A stretch of DNA of 64,000 bases from positions 33,056 through 97,055 of the forward strand of contig CALLVV010000031.1 in NCBI GenBank assembly GCA_938012815.1. Direction: 5' to 3'. Shown here in pieces: positions 9,029 to 18,487 of the stretch; positions within the stretch are counted from its first letter, which is position 1; each line of letters starts with the position of its first letter. The DNA comes from an uncultured Propionibacteriaceae bacterium (GTDB lineage: Bacteria > Actinomycetota > Actinomycetes > Propionibacteriales > Propionibacteriaceae). The position numbers and the translations under genes are program-made. Under the pieces are notes generated by a model, which worked only from the letters and a program-made list of their open reading frames with translations, searched no databases and was not told the origin of the DNA.

Positions 9029-9673
9029 ATGCTGCTGACTGGAAGTCGCGTTGTTCTCTGCAGGCATGGCGTCACCGATTTCACCGCTTCTGGTCGGTGG
9101 GACGGGCGCGGCGGAGCCGACCCGGCGCTCAACGCCGAGGGACGCGCCCAGGCCCGTGACCTCGCAGCCCGCGTCGGAGCCTTCATCGGGGACGCGCCGG
9201 AGGTGCGCGTGGTGTCGTCATCCCTGCGGCGCGCCAAGGAAACCGCCGCCCCCGTGGCCGAGCTGTTCGGAACCGGGGTCACCCCCAGACGGGTCTGGGA
9301 CGAACTCGCCTTCGGGGAGTGGGACGGCCTCACCGGCGACGAACTGCGCAGCGAGAAACCCGACGAACTCCTCCGGTTCTGGGGCGACGAGACCTTCCAG
9401 GTGCCCGGCGGCGAATCCCACGTCGACCTGCACACCCGGGTGCGTCCCGCATTCGAGAAGCTCATGGGATTCAGCGGCACCACGGTGGTGGTCACCCACT
9501 GGGGCCCGATCATGAGCTGCATCTCGCTGGTACTCGGGATCGACCTGCTCCCCGCGCGGCGCCTCAACCTCGCGCCGGCGTCCATGACCTCCTTCATGGT
9601 CACAAAGCAGGGCCCACAGGTGGAGTTCATCAATGACCTCGGGGCGCGGGTGACCCCGCCGGAGAGTATCTGA
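9029..9673 (+). CDS. Histidine phosphatase (phosphoglycerate-mutase-like) family protein
   Basis: A 214-residue cytoplasmic enzyme of the histidine phosphatase superfamily. The phosphorylated histidine is in CRHG (residues 11-14), the second arginine in SSLRRAKETA, and the catalytic glutamate in DELAFGEWDGLT. The C-terminal histidine is in VVVTHWGP. This is the architecture of broad-specificity phosphatases related to CobC and acid phosphatases. The true substrate is not evident. An alternative frame reaching back to 8798 would overlap the divergent glycosylase gene and is rejected. Confidence 0.85.
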   Translation: MLLTGSRVVLCRHGVTDFTASGRWDGRGGADPALNAEGRAQARDLAARVGAFIGDAPEVRVVSSSLRRAKETAAPVAELFGTGVTPRRVWDELAFGEWDGLTGDELRSEKPDELLRFWGDETFQVPGGESHVDLHTRVRPAFEKLMGFSGTTVVVTHWGPIMSCISLVLGIDLLPARRLNLAPASMTSFMVTKQGPQVEFINDLGARVTPPESI

Positions 9674-9703
9674 CCGGCGCCAGTGGCCCCTTGAGGTTTT
9701 GGA

Positions 9704-10603
9704 ATGCTGGGAATGGACTTCCACAGCCGGGATCTGCGTTACTTCGTCGCGGTCGTGGAGGAAGGTGGGTTCAGCCGGGCCGCGGAGCGCCTGTTCGTGT
9801 CGCAGCCGGTGCTCTCGCGGCAGGTGGCGAAACTGGAACGCGACCTGCGTGTCCGGCTCCTCGAACGCGAGCCCCGGCACGTTCGGCCAACCCCGGCCGG
9901 AGAGGTTCTACTGGAGCACGCTCGGCGGATGCTGGCTGACTGGGCGCTGTGCCACGGGGAGATGCTCCGTCTCGACTCGGAGTCGCGATCGGTTCTGCTC
10001 GTGGGGCAGCAGACCGGAATCGGGCGTGGTCTGGTGCGGCGTCTCATCAATCGGCTGGGCCAGTCCTGTCCCGGGTGGCGGATCGAACTGCGTCAGATCT
10101 CCTGGGAGGACCCGTCTGCGGGTGTGCGGTCCGGGCAGACCGACATCGGTTTCGTGTGGTTGCCCGTCGTGGTTGCCGATGATATGGAGCATGTGGTGGT
10201 CGCGGAGGAACCGATCGTGCTGGCGGTTCCCGAAGGGCACGAGTTGGCGGACAGGTCATCGCTGGGTTTCGCGGAGATCGCAACCCTGCCGCTCATCGCC
10301 TTGCCGGAGCAGGCCGGCGGCCTACGGGACTTCTGGTTGGCCGGCCATGCCCGCCGCGAATCCGCTCCTGTCGCATTGGTGGCGCACACCCCGGACGAAG
10401 CGCTCGAGGCCGTGGCCGCTGGCCTGGGCGCGGTGCTGCTCTCGCTGGGAAATTCCGTCGTACATGCACATCCGGGAGTCGTGTTCATACCCGTCCCGGA
10501 CCTTCCGCCCGCGCGGTTGGCCCTCGTCAGGAGGGCGGGCGACGACCGTGACGTGACCACCGAGGCTCTCCGGGCAGTACGAGCCGATGGGGCCCTTTCA
10601 TAG
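9704..10603 (+). CDS. LysR-family transcriptional regulator
   Basis: A 299-residue protein with the LysR winged helix-turn-helix in the first 65 residues (DLRYFVAVVEEGGFSRAAER, then SQPVLSRQVAKLE). A periplasmic-binding-protein-like effector domain follows from about residue 95. The start could be 9704 or the ATG at 9713. Downstream hydrolase and SnoaL genes run in the same direction, separated by 58 and 12 bp. LysR proteins usually control the genes beside them, so these may be its targets. The inducer is unknown. Confidence 0.88.
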   Translation: MLGMDFHSRDLRYFVAVVEEGGFSRAAERLFVSQPVLSRQVAKLERDLRVRLLEREPRHVRPTPAGEVLLEHARRMLADWALCHGEMLRLDSESRSVLLVGQQTGIGRGLVRRLINRLGQSCPGWRIELRQISWEDPSAGVRSGQTDIGFVWLPVVVADDMEHVVVAEEPIVLAVPEGHELADRSSLGFAEIATLPLIALPEQAGGLRDFWLAGHARRESAPVALVAHTPDEALEAVAAGLGAVLLSLGNSVVHAHPGVVFIPVPDLPPARLALVRRAGDDRDVTTEALRAVRADGALS

Positions 10604-10661
10604 CGAACGGGCATGCGAAGAAGTATTGGAAGGCCTCCGGAAGCCGACGCAGAATGCGGTC

Positions 10662-11561
10662 ATGACCATCTACACCACGAACCGGGTTCGGTTCGCCTCC
10701 AGCGGCGATGTCCTGGTGGGCGACCTACACCGCCCCGTTGAACCAGCCGAATCCTTCGACGGGGCGGTTGTCGTCGTGACCGGCTCCTGGACCACCAGCA
10801 AGGAACAGCAGGCCGACTTCTACGCGCGACGGCTCGCGGCTGCGGGGATCAGTAGTCTGACGTTCGACTTCCGGGGATTCGGGCAGAGCCGGAGCCAGCC
10901 ACGCGACTGGGAGAACCCCGAACGCAAGATCGCCGACATCAATGCCGCCATCACCCATCTGACCAGTCGCGGTGATGTGGATCCGGACCGGATCGGTGCT
11001 GTCGGGGTGTGCGCATCCAGCGGCTACCAGGCGGCCAACGCCGCCGCCGACCCGCGGGTCAGGTCGCTGGTGATGATCGCCCCCTGGCTGCACAATCCTG
11101 AATTGGTGGCACCCTATTACGGCGGTCCGGAGGGAGTGGCGGAGCGGATCGCCGCCTCGCGTCGCGCCCGGGTCGCCTACGAGACCGACGGGGTGCAGGA
11201 ATTCATCCCGGCGGTCTCCACCACCAACCCTGCGGCTGCCATGTTCGGCCCCTACGACTACTACCTGGATCCGGAGCGCGGCGCCATTCCCGAATGGGAC
11301 GCGCAGCTGGCGGTCATGTCATGGGAACCATGGCTGACCTTCGACGCCATCAGTTCCGCATCCCGGATCGACATCCCGGTGCAGTCGATCCACTCCCGGG
11401 ACGCCGCCGTGCCTGATGGAGCGGAGCTGTTCCACGAGCAGCTGCAAGGCCCGTCGGAGCTGACCTGGATCGAAGGTGGTCAGCTGGACTTCTACGACCA
11501 ACCCGCCCAGGTGGCCGTCAGCCTCGAGCGGGCCGTCTCCCACTTTCGCAACACCCTGTGA
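10662..11561 (+). CDS. Alpha/beta hydrolase (YcjY/dienelactone-hydrolase-like)
   Basis: About 299 residues with an alpha/beta hydrolase fold: strand VVVVTGSW, oxyanion region, FDFRGFGQS, and the nucleophile elbow read as GVCASSGY. At that elbow a cysteine sits where most family members have serine, as in dienelactone hydrolase and YcjY-like proteins. The late acid is probably in SRDAAVPDG. The terminal His is less clear, with QLDFYDQP at the place where a histidine is expected. The ATG at 10662 gives a clean N-terminus. The next gene begins 12 nt after the stop, so they are likely cotranscribed. Confidence 0.8.
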   Translation: MTIYTTNRVRFASSGDVLVGDLHRPVEPAESFDGAVVVVTGSWTTSKEQQADFYARRLAAAGISSLTFDFRGFGQSRSQPRDWENPERKIADINAAITHLTSRGDVDPDRIGAVGVCASSGYQAANAAADPRVRSLVMIAPWLHNPELVAPYYGGPEGVAERIAASRRARVAYETDGVQEFIPAVSTTNPAAAMFGPYDYYLDPERGAIPEWDAQLAVMSWEPWLTFDAISSASRIDIPVQSIHSRDAAVPDGAELFHEQLQGPSELTWIEGGQLDFYDQPAQVAVSLERAVSHFRNTL

Positions 11562-11573
11562 GGAGCATGCACG

Positions 11574-12014
11574 ATGAGTGATGGAAACGAGATCATCATC
11601 ACGCTGACGAAGCTGTTCTGGGCCACTGACCATCATGACTGGGAGGGTCTGCGCCGCACCTTCGCGGGTCGGGTGCTGCTGGACTATACCGCTACCCTCG
11701 GCGGGGAACCTCGGATCTGCACCCCCGGGGAAGTGGTCGACGGTTGGCGCCCCGCTTTCGAGGCCCTCGACGCCCATCAGCACCTCGTCGCCAACCACAT
11801 GGTGGAGATCGCGGATGAGGAGGCGACGGCGACCGCATCCTTCATCGCCACCCACCAGTTCCGGGGTGAGACCTGGACACTCGGAGGCGAGTACCACTTC
11901 CGGCTCCACAAGTGTGAGGGAACCTGGCGGGTGGCGGCCATGCGCATGGTTCCCGTCTGGCAGACCGGGCCGGCGGACCTCGTCACGAAGGCGCTGGAGG
12001 CCGCAGCCTCCTGA
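11574..12014 (+). CDS. SnoaL-like / NTF2-fold protein
   Basis: A 146-residue cone-shaped alpha+beta barrel protein. It opens with the long helices typical of SnoaL-like domains (ITLTKLFWATDHHDWEGLRRTF) and continues with strands containing ASFIATHQFRG and GGEYHFRLHKCEGTWRVA. Family members include polyketide cyclases, dehydratases and ketosteroid isomerases, and many have no known activity. It follows the hydrolase closely and probably belongs to the same LysR-controlled unit. The substrate is unknown. Confidence 0.8.
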   Translation: MSDGNEIIITLTKLFWATDHHDWEGLRRTFAGRVLLDYTATLGGEPRICTPGEVVDGWRPAFEALDAHQHLVANHMVEIADEEATATASFIATHQFRGETWTLGGEYHFRLHKCEGTWRVAAMRMVPVWQTGPADLVTKALEAAAS

Positions 12015-12084
12015 ACCCTGGGAACCGTGAGTTTTGTTGCCCGGGCCGGCGAGTTGCCCGCCATGGAGCAGTCGGGGCCGGCTC

Positions 12085-13470
12085 TCACAGGGCGAGCCTC
12101 TCCTCGTGGCACTGCTCGGGGGCGACCCCCAGACTACGGGCCTCGGCCAGGACGGAATCGACGAACCCGTCCGGGCCACACACGAACACGTCGGAGTCCT
12201 CGAGGCCCGGTGCCAGCGTCGCGAGATCGTGGCCGGCATATCCGAGACTCACCCAGTGGTCCTCGTGGCACGGCCCGGTCATCAGGTGCAGGGCGATGCC
12301 GTGATCGTCACACAGCTCCCGGAACTCGTCGAGGAGAACCAGGTTCTCAGATCCGGAGGCGCGGAGGATCACGACGGTGTCCGCCGGGTGCGCCGTGGTG
12401 GCCTCCAGCAGCGACCGGATCGGTGCGAGATCGGCTCCGGACCCGACCAGCACCAGGCCGTTCCGGGTCCGGGAGGCGTCGGTGAAGGCGCCGTAGGGGC
12501 CGGCGAAGATGACCTTCGTGCCGGGCTTGGCGGCCGCCAGCTCCGCCGTGTGTTCGTCGGTGACCCTGACGGTGATGCGCAACTGATCCCTCGTCGGCGC
12601 CGCGGACAGGAAGAACCGGTGGGTCCGGGTCCACAGCTGAGGGGTGAGCAGGCGCCAGGTGAAGTACTGACCGCCCCGGGTCTCCAGCGTGTCGAGGTGC
12701 CTGCCGCTGAACTCCATGTGGAGGAGGTCGGGGGCCAGGTGCACGGTGTTCACCAGCGTCAACCGATGCCGCCAGGAGCGGAGGAGCGGCCTCAGGATCC
12801 GGTACCAGAGCAGGCAGGTGCCGACGGAGACCAGCAGGACGCCCCAGTAGATGCGCTGCGCCCTGCCGGGCAGGAGAACCGGGTCGAAGCGGAGCATGTG
12901 GGGGATCGCCAGGAGCACGGCGGCGTAGGAGAGGATGTTGAGGAGGTGCCGCACCTCGCGGCGCAGCCCGCGGCACACCGCCAACACCGATGCGATCGTC
13001 GTCAACAACAGCAGGGCGGCGGAGGCGAAGGCCAGCGGTAGGTTCCCCGTCCACATCGAGCCGACGGCACCGGCGAGGTCGTCGTGATTGGTCCATCCGG
13101 TCCCGGTGAGGATCAGGGCGACGTGGGTCAGCACCCCGAGCACGGTGACCCGCCCCAGCAGCCGGTGCCACCGGATGGCCCTGACCTGCCCGAGCACCCG
13201 GTCGATCACGGGAACCCGGGCGGCCAGCAGCAGCATGAACAACATCGAGTTCATCGCGATCAGCCCGGCCACGGTCCCGAGCACGCCCAGCAGCCCGGGG
13301 AGGCCGGTGATCTGCTGCCCGGCGCCATCGATCAGGTGGAGAACGACCGAGAAGACCGTCCCCCCCCAGGCCGCCCCGGCCAGCAGGGCGCGCCAGAGAC
13401 GCAGGCGCCGCCCGCGCGGCTGGGCGGGGGCCCGCTGCGCGGCGCGCGAGAGTGGTTGGGGTGAGGTCAT
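12085..13470 (-). CDS. Ferric-reductase-like membrane flavocytochrome
   Basis: A 461-residue protein that probably transfers electrons from NAD(P)H through FAD and two haems across the membrane. Six membrane helices (about residues 25-235) include histidines in RWHRLLGRVTVLGVLTH and HLLNILSYAAVLLAIPH that could ligate haem. An FAD-binding barrel follows (about 240-335, with THRFFLSAAPT and GPYGAF), then an NAD-binding domain (GSGADLAPIRSLLE, and VFVCGPDGFVD near the end). I chose the ATG at 13470, preceded by AAGGAT; the frame extends to 13617 without a ribosome binding site. The final acceptor (iron, quinone or oxygen) cannot be told. Confidence 0.85.
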   Translation of the reverse strand: MTSPQPLSRAAQRAPAQPRGRRLRLWRALLAGAAWGGTVFSVVLHLIDGAGQQITGLPGLLGVLGTVAGLIAMNSMLFMLLLAARVPVIDRVLGQVRAIRWHRLLGRVTVLGVLTHVALILTGTGWTNHDDLAGAVGSMWTGNLPLAFASAALLLLTTIASVLAVCRGLRREVRHLLNILSYAAVLLAIPHMLRFDPVLLPGRAQRIYWGVLLVSVGTCLLWYRILRPLLRSWRHRLTLVNTVHLAPDLLHMEFSGRHLDTLETRGGQYFTWRLLTPQLWTRTHRFFLSAAPTRDQLRITVRVTDEHTAELAAAKPGTKVIFAGPYGAFTDASRTRNGLVLVGSGADLAPIRSLLEATTAHPADTVVILRASGSENLVLLDEFRELCDDHGIALHLMTGPCHEDHWVSLGYAGHDLATLAPGLEDSDVFVCGPDGFVDSVLAEARSLGVAPEQCHEERLAL

Positions 13471-13952
13471 ACCGGTACATCCTTGCGGCGAATCTGTGGA
13501 GAAGCTGTTGAAGGACCCGTGAAAAACCTGAGGGGTCGTTGAAAGTGTAACTTTTCCGCGTCGCGAACCAAACACGTGCGTCCCGCCCGGCGGACGGTTG
13601 ATCTCGAAGCGCCGCATTCTCGAAGCCGGTTGAGCCGATCCTCACGAGCGTCAGCGAGTGGGGCGTGTCGACACCATGGTGACCTTGCCCGGGGATTGGG
13701 GCCGGGTCTGCTTTTCGGCTTCCTGTGGTTCGACTCGGGCTCCTCCTTCGTCACGGTCCGGCTCAACCGGCTTCTGGGAGGTCACCGTCCGGGAATGAAG
13801 GAGCAACTGGCCGTCCGGTCCGGGGCGCGTGTTCTGGAGTGCTGCCGGGCCTGGGGTAAGCTGTGCGAGCTGCCTGGCGAGGGACCCGATGTCCGTTATC
13901 GACTAGCAACCCCTGCAGGCGTGCATCCCGACCCACACCTCAGGAGGTAGAA
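13471..13952. other. Intergenic stretch without a supported gene
   Basis: This 482-bp gap separates the divergent ferric-reductase and rplY genes. The part next to the reductase has a short AT-rich patch (around 13535-13560) that may hold its promoter. GGGGTAAGCTGTGCG near 13853-13867 could contain the rplY -10 region. Open frames here lack ribosome binding sites and recognisable domains. Confidence 0.4.
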
Positions 13953-14246
13953 ATGGCCACCCACAAACTGGAAGCCGCCGCCCGCACCGAGTTCGGCAAG
14001 GGCGCGGCCCGCAGGCTGCGCCGCGCCGAACGCGTACCCGCCGTCATCTACGGGCCCGGCATCGAACCCGTCCACATCTCCCTGCCCGGCCAGGAAACCT
14101 TCCTGCTGCTCCGCGAACCCGGAGTCACCTTCGAGATCAGCATCGACGGCGCCGATGCCGTGGTGGTTGCCCCGAAGCAGGTGCAGCGCGACCCGATCAC
14201 CGGCTTCCTGAAACACGTCGACCTGATGCCGGTCAAGGGCGAGTGA
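13953..14246 (+). CDS. rplY: 50S ribosomal protein L25, short form
   Basis: Binds 5S rRNA in the large ribosomal subunit. The 97-residue protein has the L25 signature near the N-terminus (ARTEFGKGAARRLRRAERVPAV, IYG) and the DPITGFLKHVDL block near the end. It is the single-domain form; many actinobacterial homologues carry a roughly 100-residue CTC-type extension that is absent here. The perfect ribosome binding site AGGAGGT precedes the ATG. Its stop overlaps the GTG of pth, the standard neighbour. Confidence 0.93.
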   Translation: MATHKLEAAARTEFGKGAARRLRRAERVPAVIYGPGIEPVHISLPGQETFLLLREPGVTFEISIDGADAVVVAPKQVQRDPITGFLKHVDLMPVKGE

Positions 14247-14821
14247 GTCCCTCGGTTCATCTCGTGGCCGGGCTCGGGAACCCGGGCCCGGCCTATGCCC
14301 CGACCCGCCACAACGTCGGGTTCTGGGCGGTCGACGATCTGGCCTCCCGCATCGGGGCGCGGTTCACCATCGCCCGCGGGCAACGGGCCGAGGTCGCCAC
14401 GGGACGGCTCCCCGGCGAACACCGGCTGGTGCTGGTGAAACCCACTACCTACATGAACGACTCGGGGATCGCGGTCGCCGCCGTCGCCAGGTTTCACAAG
14501 ATCCCCCCGGCCGACGTGATCGTCATCCACGATGAACTCGACCTGGAGCCGACCCGTTTGCGCCTGAAACTCGGCGGTGGCGACAACGGCCACAACGGAC
14601 TCAAATCCATCCGCGCCCACCTCGGCACCGGCGACTTCCACCGCGTGCGGGTGGGAATCGGACGCCCCCCGGGACGCCAACCTGCCGCCGACTACGTGCT
14701 CTCCCGGATGCGTCCCGCGGACCTGGACGCCATGCGGCTCGACGCCGCGGTCGCTGCCGACGCGGTCGAGACCCTGGTGACGGAGGGCCTCGTGGCGGCA
14801 CAGAACCGCTTCAACACCTGA
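14243..14821 (+). CDS. pth: Peptidyl-tRNA hydrolase
   Basis: Releases peptides from peptidyl-tRNA that drops off ribosomes, recycling tRNA. The 192-residue protein has the family motifs: GLGNPGPAYAPTRHNVGF with the catalytic histidine, KPTTYMNDSG, and IHDELDLEP with the catalytic aspartate. GGDNGHNGLKSI and the FHRVRVGIGRP block follow. The GTG start overlaps the rplY stop by 4 nt, so translation is probably coupled. Confidence 0.96.
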   Translation: MSPSVHLVAGLGNPGPAYAPTRHNVGFWAVDDLASRIGARFTIARGQRAEVATGRLPGEHRLVLVKPTTYMNDSGIAVAAVARFHKIPPADVIVIHDELDLEPTRLRLKLGGGDNGHNGLKSIRAHLGTGDFHRVRVGIGRPPGRQPAADYVLSRMRPADLDAMRLDAAVAADAVETLVTEGLVAAQNRFNT

Positions 14822-14920
14822 GAAGCAGGGACTCGAATCTCTGGGCGCCATGGTTGTGCGCAGCGACTCGGGGTATCGAAGGGGATCGGGATTCCGGGGC
14901 GTTCGTGACAAGATGACCCG

Positions 14921-17900
14921 GTGAGATTTCCCGGACTTCTTCCCGCTCTCGAGGCAGACCCGGCCGTCCGGGCCACCCTGCGCGACTCCCAGGTGGTGGG
15001 CGCCGAGGCGCGCGACATCACCTGCGCCACATCCTTCTTCGCCACCGCGACGGCGATGCTCGCCTCCGAGTCCGGGCGCACGATGCTGCTGGTCACCTCC
15101 ACCTTCCGGGAGGCCGAGGCCATCGCGGCCGAGGCCTCCGGGTTGTTGGGGGAGGATGCCGTCGCCTACTACCCGGCCTGGGAAACCCTGCCCCACGAAC
15201 GCCTCTCGCCCCGTGCCGACACCGTCGGCAGGCGCCTGGAGGTGCTGCGGCGGCTCGTCTCCAATGCGCCACCTCGGGTGGTGGTGGCTCCCGTGCGGGC
15301 CCTGCTCCAGCCGCAGGTCAAGGACTTGGCATCGATGCGGCCCGTCACTGTCGAGGCCGGTCAGGAACGCGACCTCACCGACCTGCTGGAATCACTGGTG
15401 GACGCCGCCTACAACCGCGTCGACCTGGTGGAGCGACGCGGCGAGTTCGCGGTGCGCGGCGGCATCGTCGACGTCTTCCCCCCCACCGCCGAACAGCCCG
15501 TGCGCATCGACTTCTTCGGAGACGAGGTGACCGAGATCCGGCCCTTCTCGGTGGCCGACCAGCGCTCCACCGGCGAGCAGCTGCAGCGGGTCACGGCCGA
15601 ACCCTGCCGGGAACTGCTGCTCACCGAGGCCGTCAGGAAAAGGGCCAGAACGCTCCAGCTCGAGCACCCGCAGCTGTCCGACATGCTCTCCCGCCTGGCC
15701 GAGGGGCACGCCGTCGAGGGAATGGAAGCCCTCATCCCCGTCCTGGTGGACGGCCTGGAACTGCTGACCGACGTGCTGCCGCCGCACTCCCTGGTGCTGG
15801 TGGCCGCCCCCGAACTGGTGCGCGCCCGCGCCGTCGAGCTGGTCGCCACCAGCGAGGAATTCCTGAACGCCAGCTGGGCGGCCGCAGCCAGCGGAGGCAC
15901 CTCGCCCATCGACCTGGGCGCCTCCTCCTACCGGGCCCTCGGCGAGGTCCGGGAGCACACCATGGCGCTAGGACACAAGTGGTGGAGCCTCAGCCCGTTC
16001 ACCGCGGAGGAGGCGCCCGACGCGAATCTCGACGCCGGCTCCGTGCACTCCCGGCGGCTCGGGATCACCCCCACCGACGACTTCCGCGGCGACGTGGATG
16101 CCGCCGTCGCCCACATCCAGGCCCGGCTCCGCGACGGCTGGCGGCTCCTGATCGGCGTCGAGGGCAAAGGCCTGGCCAACCGCATGACCGAGCTGCTGGC
16201 CGAACACGACATCACCGCGCGGGTCTCCGGACTCGACACCGAACCCGAGGCGGGGACCGTGCACGTGATCGTCGGGCCCTTCCGGCGCGGCTGGCGTGCG
16301 GGAACCGCGAAACTCGAACTGCTGACCGCCGCCGAACTGTCGGGCCAGCAGAGTGCGGAACGCGGGCAGCGGAAACTGCCGTCGCGCCGCCGCAACACCA
16401 TCCAGCCCCTCGAACTCAAGGCTGGCGACCCGATCGTTCACGAGGTCCACGGGGTCGGGCGGTTCGTGGAGCTGGTGCAGCGCACCGTCCAGGGCGCGGT
16501 CCGCGACTATCTCGTCATCGAGTACGCCGCCAGCAAACGCGGCCAGCCCGGCGACCGGCTGTTCGTGCCGATGGACCAGCTCGATCAGCTGACCCGCTAC
16601 GTCGGCTCGGAGGCCCCCGCCCTGGACAAGATGGGCGGCGCCGACTGGGCGAAACGCAAATCCAGGGCGCGCAAGGCCGTCAAGGAGATCTCCTCCGAGC
16701 TCATCAAGCTCTACGCCGCCAGGCAGGCCACCACAGGCCACGCCTTCGGGCCTGACACACCTTGGCAGCGGGAACTGGAGGACGCCTTCAGCTTTGTCGA
16801 GACCCCCGACCAGCTGGCAGCGATCCAGGAGGTCAAGGCCGACATGGAGAAGGTGGTCCCCATGGACCGCCTGATCTGTGGCGACGTCGGGTTCGGCAAG
16901 ACGGAGATCGCGGTCAGGGCCGCTTTCAAGGCCATCCAGGACGGCAAACAGGTGGCGGTGCTGGTGCCCACCACCCTGCTCGTCAGCCAGCACCACCAGA
17001 CCTTCGCCTCCCGGTTCGCGGGTTTCCCCGTCCACATGGCGCAGCTGAGCCGGTTCCAGGGCGAGGCCGAGTCGAGAAAGGTCCTCGAGGGTCTCGCCAG
17101 TGGCCGCGTCGACCTCGTGATCGGCACCCACCGGCTGCTGGCCAAGGAGGTCGCGTTCAAGGACCTCGGGCTGGTGATCATCGACGAGGAGCAGCGGTTC
17201 GGCGTCGAACACAAGGAACGCCTCAAGGAGCTGCGGGTCAACGTCGACGTGCTGTCGATGTCGGCCACCCCCATCCCGCGCACCCTGGAGATCGCAATCA
17301 CCGGCATCCGGGAGATGAGCGTGATCGCCACCCCGCCCGAGGAACGCCACCCCGTGCTCACCCTCGTCGGTCCCTACGACAAGGGACAGGTGCGGGCCGC
17401 CATCCGGCGCGAGCTCGCGCGGGAGGGGCAGGTGTTCTTCGTCCACAACCGCGTCGAGAGCATCGACAAGGTGGCCGCCGAGCTGCGCGACCTGGTGCCG
17501 GAGGCCCGCGTGGTCACCGCCCACGGCCAGATGGGGGAGTCGAGACTGGAACAGGTGATGCTCGACTTCTGGGAGCGCCGCGCCGACGTGCTGGTGTGCA
17601 CCACCATCGTCGAGGCGGGCCTGAACATCCAGACCGCCAACACCCTCATCATCGACCGCGCCGACGTGCTCGGGCTCTCACAGCTGCACCAGCTCAGGGG
17701 ACGGGTGGGGCGTTCCTCGGAACGCGGCTACGCCTACTTCCTGTATCCGGCGGACAAAACCCTCACCCAGACCGCTCACGAACGCCTCACGACGATGGCT
17801 TCCCACACCGACCTGGGTGCGGGCATGTCGATCGCCATGCGCGACCTGGAGCTGCGCGGCGCCGGGAACCTCCTCGGCGGGGAACAGTCCGGGCACATCG

Positions 17901-18400
17901 CCGACGTCGGTTTCGACATGTACCTGCGGTTGGTGGGGGAGGCCGTGGCCCAGTACCGCGGTGAGGACACCACCCCGGAACCGGCGCTGCGCATCGAACT
18001 GCCCGTCGACGCCCACCTGCCCGACGAGTACGTCCCCTCCGAGCGGCTGAGGTTGGAGATGTACAAGCAGATCGCGGAGATCCGGTCGGCCGACGATGTC
18101 GAGGCGGTGCGCTCCGAACTGGTCGATCGTTATGGTGAACCGCCGCTGCCCGTCGAACAACTCCTCGCGGTCGCGGTGCTGCGCAATCGTGCCCGGGAAC
18201 TGGGTGTGGTCGACATCGTCGCGCAGGGGAAGAACATCCGGATCGAACCGGTGGACCTCCCCGAGTCGCGCAAGGTGCGGCTGCAACGCCTCTACCCGGG
18301 GGCGGTGTACAAGCAGGCGACCTCCCAGCTGCTGGTGCCCAAACCCGACGGCGATGCGGTCACCTGGGCGATGTCACTACTGGACAGGGTGATTGGCTGA
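14921..18400 (+). CDS. mfd: Transcription-repair coupling factor Mfd
   Basis: Removes RNA polymerase stalled at lesions and recruits UvrA. The full-length protein has 1159 residues. A UvrB-like N-terminal module comes first, then the RNA-polymerase-interacting domain (around residues 500-570, GDPIVHEVHGVGRFV onward). An SF2 translocase follows, with Walker A GDVGFGKTEIA (about 650), IIDEEQRFGVEHKE (Walker B) and SATPIPRTLEIA. Motifs IVEAGLNIQTANTLI and QLHQLRGRVGRS, and a C-terminal TRCF domain, complete it. It starts at GTG. The mfd-lipoprotein-mazG order is common in actinobacteria. Confidence 0.97.
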   Translation: MRFPGLLPALEADPAVRATLRDSQVVGAEARDITCATSFFATATAMLASESGRTMLLVTSTFREAEAIAAEASGLLGEDAVAYYPAWETLPHERLSPRADTVGRRLEVLRRLVSNAPPRVVVAPVRALLQPQVKDLASMRPVTVEAGQERDLTDLLESLVDAAYNRVDLVERRGEFAVRGGIVDVFPPTAEQPVRIDFFGDEVTEIRPFSVADQRSTGEQLQRVTAEPCRELLLTEAVRKRARTLQLEHPQLSDMLSRLAEGHAVEGMEALIPVLVDGLELLTDVLPPHSLVLVAAPELVRARAVELVATSEEFLNASWAAAASGGTSPIDLGASSYRALGEVREHTMALGHKWWSLSPFTAEEAPDANLDAGSVHSRRLGITPTDDFRGDVDAAVAHIQARLRDGWRLLIGVEGKGLANRMTELLAEHDITARVSGLDTEPEAGTVHVIVGPFRRGWRAGTAKLELLTAAELSGQQSAERGQRKLPSRRRNTIQPLELKAGDPIVHEVHGVGRFVELVQRTVQGAVRDYLVIEYAASKRGQPGDRLFVPMDQLDQLTRYVGSEAPALDKMGGADWAKRKSRARKAVKEISSELIKLYAARQATTGHAFGPDTPWQRELEDAFSFVETPDQLAAIQEVKADMEKVVPMDRLICGDVGFGKTEIAVRAAFKAIQDGKQVAVLVPTTLLVSQHHQTFASRFAGFPVHMAQLSRFQGEAESRKVLEGLASGRVDLVIGTHRLLAKEVAFKDLGLVIIDEEQRFGVEHKERLKELRVNVDVLSMSATPIPRTLEIAITGIREMSVIATPPEERHPVLTLVGPYDKGQVRAAIRRELAREGQVFFVHNRVESIDKVAAELRDLVPEARVVTAHGQMGESRLEQVMLDFWERRADVLVCTTIVEAGLNIQTANTLIIDRADVLGLSQLHQLRGRVGRSSERGYAYFLYPADKTLTQTAHERLTTMASHTDLGAGMSIAMRDLELRGAGNLLGGEQSGHIADVGFDMYLRLVGEAVAQYRGEDTTPEPALRIELPVDAHLPDEYVPSERLRLEMYKQIAEIRSADDVEAVRSELVDRYGEPPLPVEQLLAVAVLRNRARELGVVDIVAQGKNIRIEPVDLPESRKVRLQRLYPGAVYKQATSQLLVPKPDGDAVTWAMSLLDRVIG

Positions 18401-18487
18401 GGCCCCGACCGCCCCGGCAGCGCTCCGGGTCCGGCCCGCTGGTCGTGGGTATGCTTCGGGGCAAAGCCGTCTTCAGGAGGATCGTCC

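Noticed and set aside
8929..9633. N-terminal extension of the glycosylase frame
   Set aside because: It lies antisense to the histidine phosphatase, and the family N-terminus begins at the ATG at 8928.
13953..14246. Short L25 as a truncated gene
   Set aside because: The single-domain form of 97 residues is complete, with a good start and a coupled stop; shortness alone is not damage.
15968..17524. 518-codon minus-strand frame over mfd
   Set aside because: Antisense shadow of Mfd, histidine- and aspartate-rich in the way typical of reversed GC-rich coding DNA.
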